This document shows positions 10,510 to 23,942 of a DNA stretch of 64,000 nucleotides, one piece after another. The position numbers and the translations under genes were made by a program. Position 1 is the first letter of the stretch. Every line of letters begins with the position of its first letter. The notes beneath the pieces were generated by a model. That model made no database searches. It was not told where the DNA came from and worked only from the letters and a program-made list of their open reading frames with translations. The stretch is from Chamaea fasciata (Eukaryota; Chordata; Aves; Passeriformes; Sylviidae): positions 15,877,679-15,941,678 of the forward strand of contig JARCOQ010000012.1 of the NCBI GenBank assembly GCA_029207755.1, written 5' to 3'.

Positions 10510-13500
10510 ATGGCCGTGTGGACCCGGGCTTGTAAAACGGGGCTGCTGGAGCTGCTCCTGCGGGAACGCTGGGTTCGCGTGTCGGCGGAACTGACCGGGG
10601 AAACTCTGAGCTTAACGGCGGAACCGGGGACCGGCGATCCGTCGGTGGTGAACGGCGTGGTGAACGGCAACGCGGAGGCGGCGGCGCCCGGTGGCGTGAG
10701 GAGGGTGCGGGTGGTGAAAGCGGAGGCGGGAGGGCTCGGGATCAGCATTAAGGGAGGTCGGGAGAATCGGATGCCGGTGCTGATCTCACGGATCTTCCCG
10801 GGATTGGCGGCGGAAAGGAGCGGGGCGCTCCGGTTAGGCGACGCCATCCTCGCTGTTAACGGCGTCGATCTCCGCGATGCCACCCACGATCAAGCTGTGC
10901 AGGCGCTGAAGAGAGCCGGGAGGGAGGTCATCCTTGAAGGTAACGCCTAAACCCCTTCCTCTCCCTCCGGATCCCCGTTACGGGCCCCTGGTCCTCTCCT
11001 GTCCCCCGCCCTGGTGCTCCCCCACCGTTACCGGCTCCCAGCACACCTCCCTGCCGCTGTCACCGGGCTCCCGGACCCCCTTTGGGTCCCTTTTCCGGGT
11101 GTGGGACGCCACTGCCCCCACCCCAGTCCTGGCGACTGTGTGTACCCCCAGAATCCCCAACCCACGGTGGGCCCCCCAGCCACGGGGACAGCGACTGGGG
11201 TGTCCCCCCTGGTCGGGCTGTTCCCTCTGTGGCAGGATGGGGACCCCTGACAGCAGGGGACAAGGACAGGGCATCTCCACTGATTGTGTCCCTTCAGGAC
11301 GGACTTGGGTCCCTCAGAGAAAGATCTGGGGTCCTCACAGACAGACTTGGGGTCCCCCAGGATAGACTCGGTGTCCCCTGGCCGTGGCGTCGCCCTGAAC
11401 AGGTTGTCTCCTATCCTTGGTGGCAGGATCCCCAGGCTGGCTGATTGTCCCCACGGAGGGCTGTGACCCCGGGTATCGGTGCAGGGTCTCCCCGTGTCCC
11501 TGCGGGCTCAGCCTCCCCGCGGGCTCGGTGTCCCCGTGGGCCCTGTGCCCACAGCACAGCTGGCTCGGGACTGGCCTGACGGAGCCACCAGCTCCTGCCC
11601 GACCTGTTCCCGGCAGCCTGACAAGCTCGGGCAGGACCTGCCCAGCCCGGCGGCGCGGCACGGGGCTTGTGCCATGGGGCACCGTGAGGACACCAGCCCC
11701 CTGTGGCGGGGGTCAGGGTGGGCCGTACAGTGCTGTGGGGCCACACACACCGTCCTGGTGTCCTGGCGTGTCCATCTGTCCTCCGCTGCATGAGGCTGTT
11801 CCATGGACATGGTGCCCATTGGGCACAGGGTACAGAACCGGTGCTGCTGCTTTGCATGTGCTCCTGACACACTGCACTGTGGACATGAGGGGACATGGCC
11901 GGGCTCCCCAGTGCTGGCACACCTGGCACGAGGTGCTTGGCCACGGCTGGGGCGCTGCAGGGGCCGAGGTGGGGCAGAGGCGTTGGGCTTGCTGCTTTGG
12001 TCGGGGCTGCTGTTGGACACAGCAAGAGTCCCCACGGGACCCCGTGCCTGATTCAGCACGTCCTTCCTCGTGCTGCCCAGCCGTTTGATCCTGTCCCACA
12101 GGAGCTCCAGCTCGTGGTGTGTTTGTCCCTCGTTTCCGCCATGGGCACAGGCGCCGTGGCAGACGCCTTTTCCTTTCCTTTCCTTTCCTTTCCTTTCCTT
12201 TCCTTTCCTTTCCTTTCCTTTCCTTTCCTTTCCTTTCCTTTCCTTTCCTTTCCTTTCCTTTCCTTTCCTTTCCTTTCCTTTCCTTTCCTTTCCTTTCCTT
12301 TCCTTTCCTTTCCTTTCCTTTCCTTTCCTTTCCTTTCCTTTCCTTTCCTTTCCTTCCCTTCCCTTCCCTTCCCTTCCCTTCCCTTCCCTTCCCTTCCCTT
12401 CCCTTCCCTTCCCTTCCCTTCCCTTCCCTTCCCTTCCCTTCCCTTCCCTTCCCTTCCCTTCCCTTCCCTTCCCTTCCCTTCCCTTCCCTTCCCTTCCCTT
12501 CCCTTCCCTTCCCTTCCCTTCCCTTCCCTTCCCTTCCCTTCCCTTCCCTTCCCTTCCCTTCCCTCTCACTGTGGCTGGGCACTGCTGGTCCGATGGCTGT
12601 GGTGGGACCATCTGGTGGTCAACGGGTATCAGCAGGGCCCAGAGAGGAGCTGGTGGGGGACACTGGCCTTGGCATCCAGCCCTATCCCTCCTCACCACCC
12701 TGTCAAGTGCCAGAGCTTCTCCCAGGCTCTGTGCCAGTGGCGGAGGGGGAGCCATCAGCCCCCATACAGCATCTCCGTGGGGCCGGTGTCACCCATGCTG
12801 GGGGCTGGGTTTGGCCTCAGGGCCCACACCGAGCACAGGACCCATCTGCTGCCCTGGGGGAAGGGAGCCCTTCCGCCCCTGCGGGGAGCTGTGGGTGCGG
12901 TGCCGGCCGTGGGCACTGCCTGGGGCACGGCCGGGCACAAGCCTGGGGAAACCTGTGCTGAGTGCTCCCTGCTGGGTGCAGGGCTCGGCCCCGGTGAGGC
13001 CGGTGTGCAGCCGGCATTGCCGTGCAGCCCGAGCAGCCGCCTTCCTGCCGCGGGACAGGCGAGGGGCGCTGGCGACAGCTGGGTTTCCTCTGTGGTGAGC
13101 GCGTGGGTGGGGCGGCAGTGGCTGTGCCGGGGTGATGGTGGCTGTGCCGGGCCAGCAGTGGCGGTGCTGGTGCAGCTGTGTGCTGGTCACCAGCTCGCCA
13201 GAAGCAAAAGGGGTGGTTGTAGGTGCCCCCACCCACGTGCCTGCTGGCACAAGGTGCTCCATGTCCTGCCCTGCACCATGGATGCATCCCACTGAAAACG
13301 GGGAGCCAGTTCTGCTGCCCCCACCATGGGCAGACACAGTCCTGGGCATCCACCATTCCCAGTCACCACGGGGCACCCACGCTCCTCTGGCAGCGCCCTG
13401 GCACAGCACTCAGGCCCCAGCACTGCTGGCTGCCCAGCTTGACCTCTCACTCTCCTGACTCCATCGGGGTCAGTGCCTGCACTGCAGGGTCGCAGCGCTG

Positions 13501-16500
13501 TGAGCTGGAGCCCCCATGGGCTGAGCTCCCTCCCAGTGCTGGAGGCAGCTGCCCACATCTGGCAAACATCTGCCGAGGCCCCGCAGCGGGAGCTGCTGGC
13601 TGTGCTGCTGCCCGCGGCGCTCCCTGCCCTGCCCTGCCCGGCCCGGCAGCGGGATTAGGGGTGCGGGGACAGCGGTAATCCCGGGATCAGCACGGCGGCA
13701 GCTAATATTAACTCATGTGCTGCCCACAGCAAGGGCAAGCACCTCGTGTCAGCACTATGGCTCAGCAGAACTGGTGGGAAGGTGGGGGGCTAGTGGGGGG
13801 CTGCCCACTCCCTGTCCCTGCTGTCCCATCCTTACTCCCTCTTCCCACCCGGCAGCCCCGCAGTGAAGGATTGGCAGCAGCACAGCCTGGGCCCCACCAC
13901 CAGTGTTGCTCCCCCTCCAGAGGGCCTGGCTGTGGCATTGTGCCGACTCCAGGATCCTTTCACCACTTGCTTCCCAGTGCAGTGCAGCCTGTTTGCTGTT
14001 TTGGTTTGGTTTTCCCTCTCACTGCCCCATCTCTGTCCTCAGCGTGTCCCTCCCTTGGCCGAGGCTGCCGGGGCTTGGCGCGGGCCGGCCGAGAGCCGGG
14101 CGGGGGTCCAGGGCTGCTGTCAGCGGGGTGGTGCTGGGCTGGGACAGTCCGGGGGGAGCAGGAGCTGGAGCTGGTGCCTCCTTCCTTCCTTCCCGGCCTG
14201 GAGAGGCGCGTGGAGCCGGGATGTCTTGGCTGCACACCCTCGTCCTCGCCCTGCGGAGCGGAGGCCGGCTGCCGTCGGGATGTGAGCGGCAGTGCCGGCT
14301 CAGCAGCGCCAGCAGCGCTGGAAACTTGGCGGGCACAGTCCTGGCTGCTCCGACAGCGGCAGGGCAGGATGGGACCAGGATGGGCTGCAGCCTGACCTCC
14401 CGCCCAGCACCATTGTCCTGTGGCGCCTTCCCCTTCCTACACCCGCGCCGGCAGCGGGATGAGCTGCCAGCACCGTCCTTCACTCGGGACATCCCTGACC
14501 CGGACAGGGTGGGGACCCCCCAAGACCCTCCAAGCCTTGGTGTGTGAGGGTCACGTCACCCTATCAGATAACCCTGGGCATGGGGCTGTGGCGTGGGGGT
14601 GCAGGACCCTCCTCAGGCCTGACTGTGCCCCCATTCCCCCTCAGTGAAGTTCATGCGGGAGGTGACCCCCTACATCAAGAAGCCATCACTGGTGTCAGAC
14701 CTGCCGTGGGAGGGGGCGGCCCCGCAGTCCCCCAGCCTGAGTGGCAGCGAGGACTCGGGGTCCCCCCAGCACCAGGGCCCCCGGGACCGCAAAGTGATCC
14801 CCCTCAAGATGTGCTTCGCTGCCCGGAACCTCAGCATGCCAGACCTGGAGAACAGGTGAGGGCAGGGGCTGCCGGTGGTGCCGGTGTGGGAGATCCTGCT
14901 CCCCAGAGATCCCCAGGACAGGGCTGGGTCTGCCCACCAGTGCCAGTGTGAGGGACCCTGCACCCCAAGGACACCCTGGGCACAGCTGGGGGCTGCCCCT
15001 CACTGAGGCCATGATCTCCTGCTTTGCCCACTGAGCTGTGGAAGGACACTCCAGAGGGTTTGGCCAGGGCCAGGGCTGGGCCATGTTCCCTCCCAGGCCC
15101 TTGGCAGCCCCTCTGCCTTAAAATGAGGGCTAAAAGCCCTGGCAGATGGAAATGCACAGTGGAAGCCCCAAACCAGTGCAGCCAGTTTGCTGTGCTGGGC
15201 ACAGGCAGGGGCTCCCTGGGCCGGTGCTGATGTCCCACCCCGGGCCGTGTCCCTGTCCCCTCGCAGGCTGATCGAGCTGCACTCGCCGGACAGCCGGAAC
15301 ACGCTGGTGCTGCGGTGCCGGGACACGGCCACGGCCCACGCCTGGTTCAGTGCCTTGCACGCCAACATCACTGCGCTGCTGCCCCAGGTCCTGGCCGAGC
15401 TCAATGCCATGCTGGGCTCTGGCAGCCCCACGGCTGGCGGCCGGGAGGTGAAGCACATCGCCTGGCTGGCTGAGCAGGTATGCACTGATGGGATGTGCCA
15501 GGGTGCTCCCAGGGACAGCAGTGCCAACGGGACATGCCGAGGATGCTACTGGGCCTGTGGATGCAGCCAGAGAGCCCAGCTTGGGCACTGGCTCTGCTGC
15601 TCTCCCATCCAGCTGTGCCTCGATGATGGCAGCATTTCCCATGCCCTCAGCCCCTTCTCCCACTGGGATTTTCCAGATGGAACCCCTCATCACACCCTCC
15701 CTATTCCATGAATTCACTGCCTGAAAGCTGCAGCTGGCCCTGGCAGTGTGGTGAGCTGAGGGCTGCTCCCAGCTTTGTTTCCCAGGATGGCAGCGCTGTG
15801 GATGCTTCCCAGCAATGAGGAACCACTGGGTTGGGGTCCACGTGCCCATGGGCTCAGGGGTTGGGTTCCTGGGCTGTGGCGGGTGCCTGCAGCCCCTGGC
15901 ACCCCTCATGGTGCCCTGGTGCCCGGCAGGCACGCCTGGACGGCGGGCGGCAGCAGTGGCGGCCAGTGCTCATGGCAGTGACAGAGAAGGACCTGCTGCT
16001 GTACGATGGGATGCCCTGGACCAGGGACGCCTGGGCCTCGCCCTGCCACAGCTACCCGCTGGTGGCCACCAGGTGAGCTGGGACTGGGCCCCCTCAGGCC
16101 GTGGCTCTGCCTCCGAGCAGGGAAGAGACACCAAAACGCCGATGGGGTGACACGGTGCCGGCTCTGCCGTCACACCCCTGACCCCTACCCACCCGCTTTC
16201 TCTCCAGGCTGGTGCACTCAGGCTCGGGGCGCCGCTCGCCCGCGCTGGGCTCGGAGCTGACGTTTGCCACGCGGACAGGCTCCCGCCAGGGCGTGGAGAT
16301 GCATGTTTTCCGCGTGGAGACCCACCGGGACCTGTCCGCATGGACGCGCGTCCTGGTGCAGGGCTGCCACGCCGCTGCCGAGCTGATCAAGGAGGTGACT
16401 GTGGGTGAGTGCCGCGGTGCTGGGACCCCCCGGCTCCCCCCGTGCTCCCATCCAGGGCTGACAGCAGCTGTGCCCGCAGGCTGCACGCTGGGCGGGCAGG

Positions 16501-16941
16501 AGGTCCAGCTCTCCATCCACTACGAGGGCGGGTTCACCATCTCCCGGGACGAGCCTGGCTCCAGCGTCCTGTTCCGCTACCCCTACGAGCGGCTGAAGAT
16601 GTCTGCGGATGACGGCATCAGGACCCTCTACCTGGATTTCGGGGGCCCTGAGGGGGAGCTGGTAAGGAGGGGGCAGACAGGCTCTTCCTCCAGGGGACCC
16701 CCTGCTTTCTCCTGCTTTCCCCCATCCCCGCAGCATCCTAGCTGCCCAGACTCACTGGGTTTGGCTAGTTGGAACCCCCAGCCCTGCAATCCCCAGTGCC
16801 CGCAGTGGGACATTGGGGCAGGTGACAACACTCTCTGTCTCCCCCCAGGCGCTGGACCTGCACTCCTGCCCCAAGCCCATCGTCTTCGTCCTGCACACCT
16901 TCCTCTCGGCCAAAGTCACCCGCATGGGGCTGTTGGCGTAG
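10510..16941 (+). CDS. SNTB2: Beta-2-syntrophin
   Basis: Cytoplasmic adaptor of the dystrophin/utrophin complex that recruits channels and signalling proteins through its PDZ domain. Exons 10510-10939, 14645-14855, 15267-15477, 15930-16072, 16208-16404, 16480-16661 and 16849-16941 join in frame to 488 residues (human 540). The first part of the split PH1 domain is followed by the PDZ domain at about 64-147, with the ligand loop GLGISI at 75-80; PH1 then resumes, followed by PH2 and the C-terminal syntrophin-unique domain ending in TRMGLLA. The shortfall against human is in the variable linker inside PH1 before the PDZ domain (residues 35-63 here). I chose the ATG at 10510 because it aligns with MAVWTRA of the family; the open frame above it has no in-frame ATG. 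Intron 1 is 3.7 kb and carries a long pentanucleotide tract. Confidence 0.96.
12168..12563. repeat. Two-block pentanucleotide tract (TTTCC)n(TTCCC)n
   Basis: About 37 uninterrupted TTTCC units (12168 to about 12353) switch abruptly to about 42 TTCCC units (to 12563). On the minus strand this reads (AAGGG)n followed by (AAAGG)n. The tract is pure polypyrimidine/polypurine over 396 bp and lies in SNTB2 intron 1. All three frames stay open as Ser-Phe-Pro-Leu repeats on one strand and Gly-Lys-Glu-Arg repeats on the other, so the apparent long ORFs are not genes. Confidence 0.98.
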
Positions 16942-17985
16942 GTGGCCCAGCCCCCTCGCCCTGTCACGAACCAGCTGGGGGTCACAGAGGGCCCCCCAAC
17001 CTCTCCTGTTCCATCGGTGCCTTGCTGAGCTGGGATTGCTGCCCTGAGACCTGCCGGGAACGTGGCAGCACAGCTGCAGGGGGTGAGCCCCTCCTGCCCC
17101 ACACCAGCGCTCCCGGCCCCCCCAGTGCCCCGGGGTGTTCGGGGTACACACACCAGCTTTAATCCCCCCGGGGCTGAAGCCATTACTGATCTCACCGCCT
17201 GTGCCTTGGAGCGGGGCCAGCTCAGCCCCCCAGCCTGGGGGACCCCTGGTGCCCCCAACTCGTGTCTAGGGGTGCCAGTGTCCTCCTGCCTTGGGGCTTC
17301 CCCCAAAGAGGTCACATTGTCCCCACATGGGACAGGGCTGGGGCTGTGGGACCCCCCATTGCTGCATGACAGGGTCTCCACTCCCTGCTCATTTGTCTTA
17401 CAGGGGGCACTCAGGGGTTCAAAGGGGATGCTCTGGCCCAGGGTCCTGGTCCCTGGGGCTTGGCCTCCCCCCCATGCCCTATTGCCCCCCAACAGTGACC
17501 CCCAAATCTCCCAAAGGCTGAACAAACGCCGTGTCTCTGCCTGGGGCCGGGGCTGCAGGGGACCCTCCCGGGGCTGCCCCTCCCCAGCCCCTGCTGCCTG
17601 TGCCCCTCCACTGCGGGATCCCCCGGGGCAGGACATGTAGATTGATGCACTTTTCGCTTTTTGTACTTTCCCTCCCTTTGGGGGCAGCCCCCACACCTGC
17701 AGGGCTGGGGGGCCCAGGTAGGGCCAAAGTGGGAGGGTCCTCCAGGGCTGCCCCTTCTGCCGGGACCCCAGTACCCCCCAGCCAAACTCCTGCACAGTTC
17801 TCTGCTTAGGGGGGCCTGTGCTGGCCAGGGGTGCTGTGGGGTCCTGTGGGGTGCTGGCTCGGGGTGCTGCCCCCCCTCCTATTTTTGTATTCTTTGTAAA
17901 TCGCTATTTATATCAGATTGCCTTTTCCAGGGGCTCCGGGTCTCACTGAGTCTGGTGTGGGGACATGGGAGGAATAAGGGTCTCT
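16942..17985 (+). other. SNTB2: SNTB2 3-prime UTR and flank
   Basis: No protein gene recognised. A T-rich stretch at 17880-17930 in otherwise GC-rich DNA resembles the end of a 3-prime UTR. The only nearby signal is an AATAAG variant near 17973, so the exact transcript end is uncertain. Confidence 0.45.
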
Positions 17986-18130
17986 GGAAGGAGTGGGGAG
18001 GAGGTCTCTGGAGAAGCTGAGGAGACTGGGGGAGTCTCTGGGGATGATGGAGGGACTGGGGAGGAGTCTCTGTAAGGAATGGGGAGATCTCTGGGGAAAC
18101 TGGGGTGGGATCTCTATGGGGATTTCTCAG
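17940..18130. repeat. Degenerate tandem repeat, GGTCTCTGGGGA-type
   Basis: Five or six irregular copies of a 25-35 base unit containing GTCTCTG(G/T)A or ATCTCTGGGG alternating with GGAATGGGGAG or GACTGGGG. Confidence 0.6.
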
Positions 18131-18231
18131 GGCAACTTTTACAACAGGGCCAGAGGGGCCAGTTCAGCTGTGGGACAGGTGGGCACAGCAGTGAGCACAG
18201 GTACCTGCAGGTGTTTGGGGGTGTGTACCTG

Positions 18232-18356
18232 GGCATGCACACACACACAGACACTCGAACATGCACACATACACACACGTAAGCACTCATGAACACACAC
18301 ACACATGAATATGCACACATAAACACGTAAAAAATACACAAACACAAGCACACAGG
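18232..18356. repeat. Impure (CA)n microsatellite
   Basis: About 125 bp of CA-rich repeat with interruptions (CACACACATGAATATGCACAC and similar), between SNTB2 and the VPS4A promoter. Confidence 0.85.
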
Positions 18357-18369
18357 CGTGGTCACGTGT

Positions 18370-18685
18370 TTTCGGGGTGTTCGCGCGCACTTGGGGCCCG
18401 CAGGGCGGGGCCTCAATAGGCGGGGCCATGAGAAACCACGCCCCGTAAAAAACCCTCTGTTAAATGGGCGTGTCCACGCGGGACCACGCCTCCAGCACAC
18501 CTAAATCTACAATGGGCGTGGTTATGTGAACCACGCCCGTTTTGTAGGCGGGGCTCCCCACGCGCACTGGGCGGGGTGTCGGTTCCGGAGGCGCCGGCAG
18601 GGGGCGCGGGGCCGCGCGCAGCCGCAGTCGCCGCCGCCGCCGCCGCCGTCCCGGGGCCGCCGGAGCGGCCGCACCGGGCGATGCG
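18370..18685 (+). promoter_or_regulatory. VPS4A: VPS4A promoter with repeated KLF/SP boxes and a palindrome
   Basis: At least five CACGCC/GGGCGTG-type boxes lie between 18430 and 18545 on alternating strands. Two form a perfect inverted repeat: GGGCGTGGTT at 18514-18523, loop ATGTG, and AACCACGCCC at 18529-18538. A CpG island with a CCG run follows and continues through exon 1. Confidence 0.6.

Positions 18686-18689
<4 letters not shown>
18681..18689 (+). other. Two-codon uORF overlapping the VPS4A start codon
   Basis: ATG CGA TGA: the stop of this minimal uORF overlaps the VPS4A ATG at 18686-18688 (ATGCGATGAC). Whether it is translated depends on the transcription start, which cannot be seen here. 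Confidence 0.55.
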
Positions 18690-22028
<3,339 letters not shown>

Positions 22029-22307
22029 GGGGAGGCATGGGGGGTGTGGGGCTGGGGCAGCTGCAGGCCCTGCCGTGCCCCTCATCCCGGGCCGTGCCAA
22101 ACCAACCGATGCTCGCTCCCTCCTGCCCCATAGCACTGCAGCGCCTGGCAGGCGTGGGGACACGGCCCGGGGGGGCTCACACTACTGGGGGTGGGTCTGA
22201 GCATGGCCTGGGCGGCCCGGTCCCCCCCCGATCCCCCACTCTTCTTCCTGCTCTTTTTTTTATTTTTTAACTTAATGCTGCTTCGGGTTCTGTCTTGTTT
22301 ATATGAA

Positions 22308-22313
22308 AATAAA
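22308..22313 (+). terminator. VPS4A: VPS4A polyadenylation signal AATAAA
   Basis: AATAAA within an A-rich stretch, 280 bases after the stop, preceded by a T-run (22251-22268). Confidence 0.8.
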
Positions 22314-22931
22314 AAACAATCTGAGAGCTTCAGCTGGTGCCCAGCCATTCCCCAAGGCTCTGCCTGCACCAGGGGGCTCAGCCCAGCCCCCCAAAATGCA
22401 ATGACCCAGGGCCAAGGCCTCTGCCTGTCCCAAGGGTGTGGGGGTTCCTTGCACTCCAGCCATGCGAGACAGGGATTTGTGCCTACAGCAGGAGCTACTT
22501 GGATGGAGCAGCCACCAGCTGATGACACCCACCAGCCCACACTCCATGTGCTCCTGTGCAGTCCCTGGGCTCCCCTCAGCCTCACTTCCCCTCAGCCCCA
22601 TCCCAGTGCCCCCTGTGCTGTGCCCAGCTGCTGCCCACCCTGTGACCATGAGCCCCAAACAAGCCCCAGAGGGCAGGATGCCCCCCTTTGCTCCTCCCCT
22701 TGCACAGCCTTGGCAGCAGGCTGTTCCTAGACCCACAAAGGAATTCCCAGTGCCCAGGGGACTGTGGGCCGGACACTGGGTGCCTCCCTTTGCACACCCG
22801 TGGGCAGGAAGGGCTGGAGCCACGCTGAGGCCACAGGTCTGTATTGGCTGCAGTAAAGCTGAGTGGGAGCCCCCAGAGCTGCGCTGGTTCTTTCACCAGG
22901 GCCAGGGCAGCCACGTGTGGGCACACTGGGG
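22314..22931. other. Convergent interval between VPS4A and PDF
   Basis: Unique GC-rich sequence with no recognised gene or repeat. It must contain the 3-prime UTR of PDF (minus strand), but no minus-strand AATAAA is visible before the VPS4A end, so a variant signal is likely. Confidence 0.5.
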
Positions 22932-23862
22932 TCAGTCCAGCAGCTCCATCCAGCCCACGTTGGTGAAGGTGCGGGGGTCCATGCGGTCGATATAGAGGAT
23001 CCCATCCAGATGGTCCATCTCGTGCTGGATGATCCTGGCGGCCCAGCCCGACGCCTCCCAGCTCACCGGGACCCCGAGCTCGTTTGTGCCTACGGTCGGG
23101 GTAGTGGTGGTTAAGGGGAAAAAACGGGGACCCGTGTGGGAGTGGGGGACCTGTGTGTGGTGAGATTTGTGAGAGAACAGGGAACCCATCAGAGAATTAA
23201 GGGACCCGTGTGAGAATGGGGACACCCGGGAGAGACTGTGGGACCAGTGTAAGAGAAGGGGCCCGTGTGAGGAAGGGGCAGGTGCGGGGTCGCACCCAGA
23301 ACAGGGCGGGTCGGTCCATACCAGAGACATGGACGGCCCAGTGCCGCGGGACGTAGGCGGAGAAGCCGTGGATGCTGGCGCAGCCCTCGGGGGCGGTGAC
23401 GAGGCGGGTGTCGAGGACGCGGAGCGCGGGGTTGACGAGGACGCGGAGCGGGAAGGGCTCGATGCGGTGCGCTTGGCGCAGCGCCGGCGGGTACTGGGCG
23501 CAGCGGGCGGGCGGCAGCTCTACGGCGAAGACCCTCAGCGGCACCCCGAGCTGCGGAGCGCTCAGCCCCAGGCACGGCCGGCTCCGCAGCCCGGCCGCCA
23601 GCGCCGCCGCCAGCCGCCGCAGCTCGGGGCCGCCCAGCTGCTCCGGGGACACGGCGGCGGCGGCGCCGCGCAGCACCGGGGCTCCCACCTGCACCGGGGC
23701 GGCGAACGGCGGCACGGGCGGGCCCAACACCCGGCGTCGCAGCGCCCGCCAGTAGGAGCGCTCCCGCCGGTCCCAGCCCGCCGCGTGGCCGCAGCCGCGG
23801 GCCGGGAGCGGCGCGGGTCCCGGCAGGGCCCGTCCCGCCGCCCGCCCCAGCGCCGCCGCCAT
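22932..23862 (-). CDS. PDF: Mitochondrial peptide deformylase
   Basis: Metallohydrolase that removes the formyl group from initiator methionine of mitochondrially made proteins. Two exons, 23862-23322 and 23089-22932, join in phase 1 to give 232 residues (human 243). The first ~35 residues are Ala/Arg-rich, as expected for a mitochondrial targeting peptide. All three deformylase motifs are visible: GLSAPQLG (99-106), EGCASI (159-164) with metal ligand Cys161, and QHEMDH (202-207) with His203, Glu204 and His207. Like other animal PDFs, motif 1 has Leu-Ser where bacteria have Ile/Val-Ala. The start codon is only 80 nt downstream of the COG8 stop on the same strand, so the two probably share a transcript or the PDF promoter lies in COG8 coding sequence. 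Confidence 0.95.
23100..23290. repeat. Degenerate repeat in the PDF intron
   Basis: The 232-bp PDF intron is mostly irregular copies of a 20-30 base unit containing GGGACCCGTGTGAGAATGGG-like sequence. Confidence 0.6.
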
Positions 23863-23942
23863 GGCGCACCGCGTGCGCGCGCACCCGCCCGCCGCACCGC
23901 GCCCCCTGGCGGCCCCGGCGCGCTCCTGCCGGTGACACCCCG

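Noticed and set aside
11508..13295. Very long open frames on both strands (up to 466 codons) with Ser-Phe-Pro-Leu or Gly-Lys-Glu-Arg repeats
   Set aside because: They are produced by the stop-free pentanucleotide tract in SNTB2 intron 1; flanking parts show no coding character.
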